From CAVSUB01 sp963816725 (GTDB taxonomy: Bacteria; Acidobacteriota; Vicinamibacteria; Vicinamibacterales; 2-12-FULL-66-21): a DNA stretch of 64,000 nucleotides. A model generated the notes under the pieces. It had not been told where the DNA came from, did no database searches, and saw only the letters and a list, made by a program, of their open reading frames with translations. The translations under genes were made by a program, and so were the position numbers. Shown in pieces: positions 26,060 to 35,506 of the stretch (position 1 is the stretch's first letter; every line of letters starts with the position of its first letter). Location: NCBI GenBank assembly GCA_963816725.1, contig CAWFMC010000022.1, forward strand, positions 156,691-220,690. Direction: 5' to 3'.

Positions 26060-28692
26060 CCCTCACGCAGCGTGCTGGCAGGATCGAACCGCGTCGCCCG
26101 CCGTGCCGGCAGAAAACTCGCCAACGTGGCGCTCGCACAGACGACCGACGCGACGGCGCCGAGCGTCAAGGGGTCGAGCAGCGTCACGCCGAACAGCTGC
26201 CCCTGGAGAAAACGTCCGAGCACGAGCGCCGCAGCCAGCCCCAACCCGACGCCGGCGGCCGCAAGCCGAGCGCGCGGCCGACGAACATGCGCAGGACGTC
26301 GCGCGGGACGGCACCGAGCGCGATGCGGATGGTGATCTCGCGCGCGCGCTGCGCGACGGCATAGCTCATGACGCCGAACACGCCGGTGGCGGCGAGAACG
26401 AGCGCGACCGCAGCGAAGAGCGCCAGCAGCCGGGTATAGAAGCGCGGACGGGTCAGCGAGCGGGCGACAACCTGAGTGAGCGGCGTGATGTCGGCAACCG
26501 CCAGGTCGGGATCGAGCGCGCGGATTTCACGTCGAATCGCGGCGGCGAGCGGAACCGGAGCGGCGGTGGTGCGAACCACCAGCTTGACCGAACGAATCGT
26601 GCCGCTGCGCGAAGGGGACGAACACCATCGGCGTGGTCGGCTCGGTGGGACTACGCTGCAGCACGTCGGCGGCGACGCCGATCACCTCGCGCAGGACGCC
26701 GTTGGTGTTGACGCGACGGCCGAGCGGATCCTGACCGTCGAACCAGCGGCGAACAGCGGCCTCGTTGAGGATCGCGACCCGGGGCGCATCGGCGTGATCC
26801 TGGTCGCTGAACGGACGGCCGCGCCGCACCGCCGCGCCGATCGCGCGGAAGTAGTCCGGGGTGACGCTGGCCATGGCGATCTCGGCGTTGACGTTGGGCG
26901 GCGGTGGCGGGGCTCCCTCCACGGCGAAGCCGACCATCGCGCCGCGGCCGCTGAGCGGCAGCACGCTGGTGGTCGCGACGCAGGTGACGCCCGGCAACGC
27001 GCGCAGTCGTTCCTCGAACTCCGCGACGCGAAGGCGAGTCGGTGCATCCTCGCGGTACTTGGCACTCTGGAGGGCGACTCGGAACGACAGCGCCTGGTCC
27101 GGCCGGAACCCAGGATCGACGCTGGTCAACTGGACGAAGCTGCGGATCAGCAGTCCGGCGCCGACCAGCAGGACGACGGCGACGGCCATCTCGGCGACGA
27201 CCAGGACGGCGCGCACGCGCTGCCCACCGCCGCCGGCCGCGCCGCGCGTGCTCTGACGCAACGCGCCGGGCAGCCTTCTGCCGCTGAACTGCAGCGCCGG
27301 CAGCACGCCGAAGGCCAGGCTGGTGACGATCGCGATCGCGAACGTGACCGACACGACGAAGCCGTTGACGCTCACCTCGTCGAGCCGCGGCAGGTCGGCG
27401 GGCTGCATCGCGACGAGGGCGCGCGTGGCGACATAGGCGATCGCCAGACCCAGCGTCGCGCCGGCCGCGCCGAGGACGACGGCTTCGGTGAGCAGCTGAC
27501 GCACCAGCCGGATGCGGCCGGCACCGAGTGCGGAGCGAACCGCCAGCTCCGCCTGTCGCGCTGATGCGCGGGCGAGCAGCAGATTGGCGACGTTGGCGCA
27601 CGCCACGAACAGCACGAACCCGACCGCGCCCAGCAGCACCAGCAACGGCCGACGCACGTCCCCGAGCATCACGTCGGAAGGGAACCGGCATTGAACGTGA
27701 GCGCGTCGTTGGTCTCGTGAAATCGGCCTTGCAGGTCGGCGCCGATCCGGCGCAGATCGTCTTGGATCTGTGCGACGCCGACCCTGGCTTCGCCCGCGCG
27801 ATGACGGTGAGGAACTCACTGCGGCGCCCGTTCGCGCTGGCCGCGCTGAAGGTCGGCGTGTAGGCAAGTGGCGCGTAGACGTCGGTGTCTTCGAGCAGGC
27901 GGGCAGGCGGCGCGAGGACGCCGACGATCTCGAGCGGGCGCCGGCGATCGAGATGGTGCGGCCGAGCACGCGCGGGTCGGCGCCGAACTGCCGCTCCCAG
28001 AAGCCGTGATCGAGGACCGTGACTGCGTGGTGGCCAACGCGGTTGTCGCCCGGCACGAACGTGCGCCCGAGCGCGACCGGCATGCCGAGCAGATCGAGCA
28101 GGCCGTCACTCACGGATGCGCCGCGGACCTCGCGGGGCTCGCCGGCGCCGACCATCGTGTAGACGCCGTCGGAGAACGCTTCGACCTGATCGAAGGTGCG
28201 CGTCTGCTCGCGGACGCTCATGAAGTCGGGAGCGGACAGCGAATACGCCGTGCCATCGGGATACAGCGTATTGACGCGATACAAGCGGTCGGCCTCGCGG
28301 AACGGCAACGGTGCCAGCAGGACACCGTGGACGACGCTGAAAATGGCGCTGTTGGCGCCGATCCCAAGCGCGAGCGTCGTGAGCGCGACGGCGGTGAACC
28401 CCGGGGCGCGCCGCAGCATGCGCAGCGCGTAGACAACATCCTGACGCAGCTCGGCAAGATACTCGACTCGGGCCATGTGACGCTCCCGTCGTTCGCTGAT
28501 CGCGACGCACTCGCCCCGCGAGCTGGCGTAATCGCCGAAGCGGCGGAGCGCGAGCGTCCGCGCCCGCTCCGGCGGAACGCCCTGTTCGACGAGCTCGCGC
28601 GTCCGCATCTCGACGTGGAACGACAGCTCGGCGTCCACATCGGCCTCTGGCTCGGGACCAAACAGGCGTCTGAAGCGGGCCCACCGCGTCAT
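26056..28692 (-). pseudogene. ADOP-type ABC permease with about five frameshifts
   Basis: Full-length MacB/FtsX-like permease homologous along its whole length. It has the N-terminal cytoplasmic segment (ELSFHVEMRTRELVEQG), first helix near FTAVALTTLALGIGANSAIFSVV, first FtsX domain (LLVLLGAVGFVLFVACANVANLLLARASARQ), second helix region (VLVVAEMAVAVVLLVGAGLLIRS) and final FtsX domain (LLALFAAVALVLAATGVFGVMSYAVAQR). Frame changes occur near 27945, 27780, 27690, 26610 and 26265, but no segment is lost. The gene is therefore either a recent pseudogene or intact with sequencing indels. It starts 4 nt after the PadR stop. Role in export or in signal sensing is unproven for this family. Confidence 0.75.
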
Positions 28693-28696
28693 CGTC

Positions 28697-29042
28697 CTAC
28701 CGGTGCAGGGCCGGAGCTTCGAGGGCGGCGAACACCGCCGCGGCGTAGCGGCGCCACTGATCGGCCTCGACGCGCAGCTGCGCGCGCCCGCGGCGGGTGA
28801 GCGCGTCAGTACTTCGCCTGACGGTTGTTTTCCGACGTCCCCCAGCGGGCTTCGATCCACTCGCGCTCTTCGAGCCGGTGCAGGGCAGGATAGAGCGAAC
28901 CTTCGCCGACGGCGAGGACGTCGCCGGTCGCCTGCTGAATCCACCGCGCGACGGCGTAGCCGTGGGCCGGCCCCGAGCTCAGCGCCTTGAGGATCAGCAG
29001 ATCGAGAGTGCCTCTCAAAATTTCGGGAACAGGCGGCGACAT
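28697..29042 (-). CDS. PadR-family regulator with one-base frameshift
   Basis: Begins MSPPVPEILRGTLDLLILKALSSG and contains GEGSLYPALHRLEEREWIEARWGTSENNRQAKY, typical of PadR. As read, it stops at 28806-28808. Removing the single base 28807 restores KYYALTRRGRAQLRVEADQWRRY and continues to a TAG at 28697-28699, 4 nt before the permease start. The intact protein would have about 114 residues. Probable repressor of its own operon. The ribosome binding site GGGAG is overlapped by an inverted repeat. It is a paralogue of the PadR at 12338. Confidence 0.8.
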
Positions 29043-29047
29043 CAGTC

Positions 29048-29068
29048 TCCCATCGGCTTTCAATGGGA
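29048..29068. promoter_or_regulatory. Inverted repeat over the PadR ribosome binding site
   Basis: TCCCAT-N9-ATGGGA lies immediately upstream of the PadR start at 29042, covering its GGGAG ribosome binding site. The first PadR gene has a repeat in the same position, so this may be the autoregulatory operator. Confidence 0.4.
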
Positions 29069-29265
29069 AGGATAGCGCGCTTCCGCGCTGAACGCCAGGT
29101 CGTGACGTCGCTCGATGGGGCGGACGGAAGCGCGGGCAGGAGCGCACGCGATCCGAAGAGGGCTCGGGTGGCAGGAAGGAACGGAGCGGCGCGGGGGCAG
29201 CGGAGGATGACGCCGCGAATCAGCGGCTTCGGTGCGGCGGGGCAGCCCCGGATCAGGCCCACGCG

Positions 29266-29800
29266 TCACGACCAGTGATAGAAGCGGATGCCGCCGGACT
29301 TGGTGATCGCGTTGATGACTCCGCCGCTGAACCGGCCGAACTCCGCGGACACGCCGGACGTCGTGACCGTCGTCTCCTGCAACGAGTCCTCGATGTAGAC
29401 CGGCAGGGCGCTGCGGCGGACGTTGTCCTGCGCCACGACGCCGTTGACGAGCACCAGGTTCTCCGACGAGATGCCGCCGAGATCGACGACTCCGGAACAC
29501 CGGCGTCGCTCGGTCCGGTGCGCAGCACACCCGGGGTCAGTGCGGTCGTCGCCTCGATGCCGCGATTGAGCGGCAGGTCATTGATCCGTTCCTGCTTGAA
29601 CGTGGTGGCCGCGCTGACGCCGGCGGCGAACGCGTCGGCGACGCTGCCGGTGACGGTGACGGCCTCGGCGACGCCGGCGATCTGGAGTTTCGCGTCGAGC
29701 GTGACCGTTCCGGCCGACGTGACGAGGGTCTTCTGCTGGCCCGGAATCGCAACGGACGTGCCCTTCGTTGGTCGCGGGACGTATGACGCGCGGGGTGTCG
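29266..29800 (-). pseudogene. Remnant of an Oar-like TonB-dependent receptor
   Basis: Only the end of the N-terminal carboxypeptidase-like domain and the plug domain remain. Recognisable parts are LQIAGVAEAVTVTGS, then FKQERINDLPLNRGIEATTALTPGV. After a frame change near 29490 come ENLVLVNGVVAQDNVRR and ALPVYIEDSLQETTV, then SAEFGRFSGGVINAITKSGG. The frame stops at 29266, where the beta-barrel should begin, and nothing barrel-like follows. The right boundary is approximate because the N-terminus and signal peptide are not recognisable. A truncated relic of the family represented intact at 56336-60091. Confidence 0.7.
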
Positions 29801-30119
29801 AACCGGTGCCGACGCTTGACGAACGACTACCTGACAGGGGTGGCGTCGCCATTCGCATCTTGCTCGTCACGGCGAGGGTTGGCCGACTCCAAGGACTCGA
29901 ATCGGCGATCCGGCGGAACGGACTGCGGTCGCAGGTGGAGAGCTGCGCGAAGGCTGGATACATCCTTCGCCTCCGCCCGCTTCGGAGACCGGGCGCCATG
30001 CGTCCGAGCTGGACGAGCGCGGGCGAGCGCGCGATCGGACGATCTTCGATCTAGAATCGCGCGTCGAACGGCGCGGTGACCGACGCGAGGATCGCGCCGT
30101 ATGTGATGAGGGTCACACC

Positions 30120-30941
30120 ATGAACCTGTCCATCGCTCTCGCCCTGATGCTCGCCTTCGCGCAGGCGCCTGCGCTCACCAAGGCCGAACAGTTCCAGGAC
30201 GCGGCACGCAAGGGAGACGCCGAGGCCGTGAAGAAGCTGCTCGACGAGGGTGTCGACGTCAACACCCGGTTCCGCTACGACGCGACCGCGCTCTTCTATG
30301 CCTGCGACCACGGCCACCTCGAGGTCGTGAAGGTGCTGCTCGAGCGCGGCGCCGACATGAGCATCAAGGACACCTTCTACGGGTTCACGCCGTTGGCGCT
30401 GGCCACCGGTCCGGCACAGAAGAAGAAGCCGGAGCACTTCGAGATCGCGAAGCTGCTGATCCAGAAGGGAGCGCCGGGCAAGGAAGCGGCGCTGACCGAC
30501 GCCAGCGAGTCGGGTGACACCGCGCTGGTCAAAGTCATCCTGGACACGGGTGGCGTTGCGCCCGGCGTCCTGTCGGAGGCGCTCGAGCTCGCGAGGGCGG
30601 CGAAGCAGGCGGCCACCGCGGCGATGCTGGAAGGGGCGGGTGCGAAGCCGTACCAGGACTTCGCCATCGGTGCGGCGACGCTGGCCGCACTCGTCGGCAC
30701 GTACAAGGCTCCCAGCGGGAACGAGCTGACGATTGCTCCGGCAGGCGCGCGGGTCACGCTCGGTGCCGCCGCTCCGGCCGAGCAGCGGATCACATTGGTG
30801 CCGACCGGCGCCCGGGCTTTCAAGGCGATCGGCCCGCCGGTGACGATCACGTTCGAGATGACGGGTGATCGGATCGCGAGCTTCACGCTGACCCAGGGCA
30901 CGAACCCGGGCACGGTGTATACGCGCGTGGAGGGGAAATAG
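30120..30941 (+). CDS. Exported ankyrin-repeat protein
   Basis: 273-residue protein with a signal peptide (MNLSIALALMLAFAQAPALT). Ankyrin repeats follow (DAARKGDAEAVKKLLDEGVDVNTR, ALFYACDHGHLEVVKVLLERGAD, then GFTPLALA and FEIAKLLIQKGA). The C-terminal part from about residue 190 (LVGTYKAPSGNELTIAPAGARVTL) resembles the small barrel domain often attached to exported beta-lactamase-like proteins. It probably acts as a protein-interaction module in the periplasm. Its stop is 2 nt before the propeller gene, so the two form an operon. Confidence 0.85.
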   Translation: MNLSIALALMLAFAQAPALTKAEQFQDAARKGDAEAVKKLLDEGVDVNTRFRYDATALFYACDHGHLEVVKVLLERGADMSIKDTFYGFTPLALATGPAQKKKPEHFEIAKLLIQKGAPGKEAALTDASESGDTALVKVILDTGGVAPGVLSEALELARAAKQAATAAMLEGAGAKPYQDFAIGAATLAALVGTYKAPSGNELTIAPAGARVTLGAAAPAEQRITLVPTGARAFKAIGPPVTITFEMTGDRIASFTLTQGTNPGTVYTRVEGK

Positions 30942-30943
30942 TC

Positions 30944-32278
30944 ATGCGACGGATCATCACGACGATCGCGCTCGTCGCCGCCGGCACAGTCGTGTCGGCG
31001 CAGAACTGGCCGTCGTTCCGTGGACCCAACGCCGCCGGCACGGCCGACGGCACGCCCACGGCGGTGAAATGGGATGCGCCGGCCGGCCAGAACGTCGCGT
31101 GGAAGACGCCGGTGGACGGCGTCGCGGTCTCGAGTCCGATCGTGTGGGGCAATCGCGTATTCGTCTCGACCGCGGTCAGCAGCACACCGGGCGAGGGCAT
31201 CCGCACCGGCCAATACGGTGACGTCGAGCCGATCACGGACGTCTCCAGGCACACGTGGCGCCTCGTGTCGCTGGACAAGGCTACCGGGAAGGTCGTCTGG
31301 GACAAGGTTGTCTACGAAGGCACGCCGAAGACGAAGCGCCACCCCAAGTCCAGCCAGGCCTCGGCGACGCCGGTCACCGACGGCACGCACGTGATCGTGT
31401 CGTTCGGCTCCGAGGGCCTCTACGCCTACGACTTCGACGGCACGTTGCTCTGGAAGAAGGACCTCGGGGTGCTGAACGCCGGCTGGTTCTTCGATCCCGA
31501 TTACGAATGGGGCATCGGCAGCTCGCCGATCATCTACAAGAACATGGTGATCGTGCAGTGCGACATCCAGCGCGGGTCGTTTCTGGCGGCGTTCGACACG
31601 TCCTCCGGGAAAGAAGTGTGGCGGACCGCGCGCGAGGAGATCCCGTCCTGGTCCACGCCGACCATCTTCGAGGCCAACGGCCGGGCGGAGCTGGTGACCC
31701 AGGCGACCAACGCGACGCGCGGCTACGATCCGAACACCGGCAAGGAGCTGTGGAAGTACACCGGCAACTCCGAGATCGCCATCCCCACACCCGTCGTCGG
31801 CCCCGGTGTCGTCGTCATCACCAACGGCTACCGCGGCGTGCAGCCGATCATCGCGGTCAAGCCGGGAGCGAGCGGCGACATCACGCTCAAGACCGGGGAA
31901 ACCAGGAACGAGTCCATCGCGTGGGGCACGACCCGCGGCGGACCGTACATTCCGACGCCGGTGATCTACGGCGATCAGCTCTACATCCTTCAGAACAACG
32001 GCGTGCTCGCGGCGCACAAGGTCTCGACGGGCGAGCGGCTCTATCAGGAGCGCCTGGGCGGCACGGGCGGATCCTTCAGCGCCTCACCGGTCGCCGCGGA
32101 CGGCAAGATCTACCTGTCGAGCGAGGACGGCGACGTGTTCGTGGTCAAGGCCGGGCCGGCCTACGAGCTCCTCGCCAAGAATCCGATCGGCGAAGTGATC
32201 ATGGCCACGCCGGCGATCTCGGATGGCTTGCTCATCTTCCGCGGGTTGAAGCACGTCTACGCGATCAAGGCGCAGTGA
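30944..32278 (+). CDS. Exported PQQ-like beta-propeller protein
   Basis: 444-residue protein with signal peptide (MRRIITTIALVAAGTVVSAQ) and PQQ-type propeller repeats: NWPSFRGPNAAG, VAWKTPVDGVAVSSPIVWGNRVFVS, LVSLDKATGKVVWDK, and a late VSTGERLYQERLGG. The group resembles BamB and quinoprotein dehydrogenases, but no calcium/PQQ ligand set is evident, so enzymatic activity is not assured. Commonly annotated as outer membrane protein assembly factor-like. It is translated with the ankyrin gene and ends in a perfect palindrome shared with the convergent kinase. Confidence 0.87.
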   Translation: MRRIITTIALVAAGTVVSAQNWPSFRGPNAAGTADGTPTAVKWDAPAGQNVAWKTPVDGVAVSSPIVWGNRVFVSTAVSSTPGEGIRTGQYGDVEPITDVSRHTWRLVSLDKATGKVVWDKVVYEGTPKTKRHPKSSQASATPVTDGTHVIVSFGSEGLYAYDFDGTLLWKKDLGVLNAGWFFDPDYEWGIGSSPIIYKNMVIVQCDIQRGSFLAAFDTSSGKEVWRTAREEIPSWSTPTIFEANGRAELVTQATNATRGYDPNTGKELWKYTGNSEIAIPTPVVGPGVVVITNGYRGVQPIIAVKPGASGDITLKTGETRNESIAWGTTRGGPYIPTPVIYGDQLYILQNNGVLAAHKVSTGERLYQERLGGTGGSFSASPVAADGKIYLSSEDGDVFVVKAGPAYELLAKNPIGEVIMATPAISDGLLIFRGLKHVYAIKAQ

Positions 32279-32293
32279 CGGCGCGCGCCGTCA
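32276..32293. terminator. Palindrome containing both convergent stop codons
   Basis: TGACGGCGCGCGCCGTCA is a perfect 18-bp palindrome. Its first three bases are the stop codon of the propeller gene, and its last three are the stop codon of the opposing kinase gene. It may form a hairpin in either transcript. No U-tract. Confidence 0.5.
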
Positions 32294-34553
32294 GGCGGCG
32301 GCGCGCAGGCCGAGCAACCGCTCTCCGCCTTCGGCGCGGAAGATGGTCAGCGCCTCATTCCGCCGCGCCTCGGCACGACGGACGATCTGGATGAAGCGCG
32401 GGTCGTCGCGGAGGGGCGCCAGCCACGGATCGTAGATCAGCGGGTGCGTGACGCTGTAACCGGAGTCGACCGCCCGGCTGAGTGCCTGGAGCGCCATCTC
32501 GTGGCTGCCCAGGCGAGCCAGCATGATGCCGCCGACCGTGTAGCCTTCGGGATCGGCCCAGTTCGTCATGCGCACGGCTTCCTCGGCCAGGGCGCGCGCC
32601 TCGGGCGCCTCTGAAAGGCAGGCGGTGATCATCGCGTACCACGCCTTGTAGGTCGGCGGCGCATCGGCAGGCGGACCTTGCCACAGGGCCAGCGCCTCGT
32701 CGCGGCGGCCCAGTCGATAGAGCGCGAGCACCTTGTCGTCGACATCGCCCCCGTCGGTCATCCGCACGAGACGCTCGTATTCGCCGAACATCAGCAACGT
32801 GTTCGCGACGCTCGTCGGGATCGTCGGGTCGAGCCGGCGGGCTTCCTCGTGTGCCGCCACCGACGCCTCCAGGAGCCCGGCATAGCGGCAGGCGTGGACC
32901 AGCCCGGCGAAGTACTCCGGATCGACGACGCGCCTGGCCCGTTGGAGCAGGCGGCGCATGGCGTCCACCGCACGCCCGGCGTCACACTCGAGTTGCGCGT
33001 AGTACTTGTGCAGCACGGGGAGCTCGGGATTGAGCGTCTGGGCGCGTTCGAACGAACGCTCGGCGTCGCGCGTGCGCTCCGGCCGCTCGAAGTACTTGCC
33101 GAGGATCCGTTGACACCGGCCGAGCCCGGCCCAGGCCGGCGCGAACTGCGAGTCGAGCGTCACGCATTGCTGGTAGACGTCGAGCGCCTCGGGAATGCGA
33201 TCCCAGTCGCGCGCCAGCTCGTTGGCGCGCAGATACAGCTCGTACGCCGCCGGCGTGCGCGGGACGTCACGGCGGCTGGCGCGGCCCGTCGGCTCACCGA
33301 GCGACTCCGCCAGTGACGCGACCAGACCGGCCACGAGTTCGTCCTGCATCGCGAACACATCGTGGAGCGCGTGCTGCGACGAGTGCGACCACACGACGGT
33401 CCCGGCCGGCGCCTCGACCAGCTGGGCGGTCGCGCGCAGCTGACTGCCGGCGCGGAGAATGGTGCCCATCAGCGCCATGTCCACGTCCGCATCGGCCGCG
33501 AGCTTGCGCAAGTCCGGCGCCTGCGGATCGAAACGGGCCGCCGCGGCGCTCGATGCGTACGAGCAGATTGCGGGTGCCGCTCAGCGACATCGTGATCGCG
33601 TCGGGGAGGCTGAAGGCGAGGAAATCGGTCTCCGCATCGGGACGCAGCACCCTGAACGGCAAGGCGATCAACCGCGTCATCGTCCGCGCCGGCGCCGTGA
33701 GCTCGACCGTGTCGCGGGAGGCCATCACCTCGCGGATTGCCGCCGCCATCGCCACCGCCGATTCGTAGCGATCGTTCGGCTGCTTCTGCAGCGCGCGGTG
33801 AATCACCCGGTCGAGCGCGGCCACCGTGGCGCCGCCCGAGAGCGCCGGCGGCTGTTCGTGCAGGACAGCATGCAGCACGTCGATCATCGTCGCGCCACCG
33901 AACGCAATGCGGCCCGCCAGCATCTCGAACAGCATCGCGGCCACCGCGAAGAGGTCGGCGCGCGCATCCAGCGCCTCGCCGCGGACCTGCTCCGGCGCCA
34001 TGTAGTTGGGCGTGCCGACGATCGCGCCTGCTTCGGTCAGGAGCGTGGCAGTGTCGGTACCGAGGCTCGTCGACACCGGCCGGGCGAGGCCGAAGTCGAG
34101 CAGCTTGACGCCGTGCGGGGTCAGAAACAGGTTGGACGGTTTCAGGTCGCGGTGGATCAGCCCGCGTCCGTGCACCGCCGCCAGCGCATCGAGGACCTGC
34201 AGCGAGATTGCCGAGCTGTCGACCGGCGACAGCGGCCCGCGTGACAGGCGCGCACCCAGCGGCTCTCCTTCGAGCAGCTCCATCGCCAGGACTAGACCGT
34301 CGTCGGTCTCCTCGACCTCGTAGAGCTGACAGATGTTGGGATGCGAGATGCCGGCCGCGGCGCGGGCCTCACGCCAGACCCGGCGCCGACCCGCTTCGTC
34401 GCTGCCGCCGCGGATGGTCTTCAGGGCGACGGTCCGCTCGAGCCGCTCGTCCCGGGCCGCGTACACGATGCCCATCCCGCCCTCGCCGATCTTCCGCTCG
34501 ATGCGATAGCGACCGATGCGGTCAGGGGCCGGGGGCGGAGCGCTGGAGAACAT
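32291..34553 (-). CDS. Ser/Thr protein kinase with TolB-like and TPR regions, frameshifted
   Basis: Paralogue of the kinase at 1-2409 with the same architecture. The kinase domain has GEGGMG, Lys45, HRDLKPSN at about 131 and DFGLA. A TolB-like segment follows (LPFRVLRPDAETDFLAFSLPDAI), then TPRs (AYELYLRANELARDWDRI, FAPAWAGLGRCQRILGKY). The frame breaks near 33554: an apparent extra A turns the expected RSSAAAARFDPQAPDLRKL into another frame. The C-terminal frame continues without loss to GGERLLGLRAAA. Probably a consensus error. The ATG at 34553 has no ribosome binding site, and TACAAT lies 8 nt upstream, so the mRNA may be leaderless. Confidence 0.82.
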
Positions 34554-34868
34554 GCAGCTCGATTGTAGTCGCGTCGGGCGGGCGAACGTGGCGAACTGGC
34601 GCTCGCGCGGTCGGCGCGGGGGCTCTCGCCGGCAACCGCCACGCTGGTGCTGAAAGTACCGGAAGGAACGTTCTTCAGGCGCTGAGGCGCCCGTCATCAC
34701 GCGCATCAACCCAAACGAAGCGGTTCTCCAGGGCAACCGTCGTTGCGGCGTTGAGTGCCGGAGGCGTCGCGGGCGGCACCAGGTTATGGTCGACCACCCC
34801 CGTGTCATAACGCCACTGCTGCCCCGGTCGCCGTGTGCAGACGCCGCGCCGCCCCTTCCCCAAAGCCC
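34554..34868. other. Intergenic region
   Basis: 315 bp between the kinase start and the end of the membrane-protein gene. Apart from the kinase -10 element (TACAAT at 34567-34562) I see no gene, repeat or structured RNA here. Confidence 0.5.
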
Positions 34869-35501
34869 TCATGCCGACATCGTCAAGGCACCCGTCACGA
34901 CGAGCGCCGAGGCCCAGATCGGATCCAGGTTGAACCAGGCACGACGCAGCAGGCCAACGCCCAGCTTCTCGAAGACCACGAGGGCGACCACCGCCGTGAC
35001 CACCAGATACCCGGCGGCGTGCAGGCCGGTGGCGGCCAGCGCGGTCCAGGCATCTCCGCCTGGCATCTGGTGATGGGCGTGCTCACGCGCCATCGTCATC
35101 CCCACGAAGACCGGCACCACCATGAGGCCGGCGCCGTGCGCGGATGCCATCAGGAACGACCACAGAGTGAGGCCGCCCATGCCCACCCGCATGCGCGCCC
35201 AGCGCGGATGGCGATGACGGATAAGCCGCAGCGCGCCAAACGCCACGAGCGCGCCGGCGGCACCCCAGCGCAGGACGCCTATCGGCACCACCTTGCCGAC
35301 CGCCATGGCTGCGGCGACCGCCGCGGCGACGGCCAGCGCGTGACCCGCACCAAGCGGTAGCAGCGCCCGGATCACGGCGCCGCGGCGGCGCTCCTGCATC
35401 CCGAGCGCCACCGCGAACAGCCAACCCATGCCTGGATTGATTCCGTGAAAGGCGCCGAGCGCCACCAGCATCGCCCACGACGTCGTCTCGGTCGTCATCA
35501 T
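34869..35501 (-). CDS. Uncharacterised integral membrane protein beside selenium-binding protein
   Basis: 210-residue polytopic protein, with about six hydrophobic segments: MLVALGAFHGINPGMGWLFAVALG, GAGHALAVAAAVAAAMAVG, GVLRWGAAGALVAFGALRL, LTLWSFLMASAHGAGLMVVPVFVG, LHAAGYLVVTAVVALVVFE and the C-terminus. His residues sit inside membrane segments (FHGINPGMG, GAGHALA, SAHGAGL), which hints at metal or ion handling. It starts 5 nt after the stop of the selenium-binding-protein gene with AGGTG as ribosome binding site, so the two are one operon. I do not recognise a named family; TauE/UreH-like transporters are a loose comparison. Confidence 0.8.
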   Translation of the reverse strand: MMTTETTSWAMLVALGAFHGINPGMGWLFAVALGMQERRRGAVIRALLPLGAGHALAVAAAVAAAMAVGKVVPIGVLRWGAAGALVAFGALRLIRHRHPRWARMRVGMGGLTLWSFLMASAHGAGLMVVPVFVGMTMAREHAHHQMPGGDAWTALAATGLHAAGYLVVTAVVALVVFEKLGVGLLRRAWFNLDPIWASALVVTGALTMSA

Positions 35502-35506
35502 GCACC

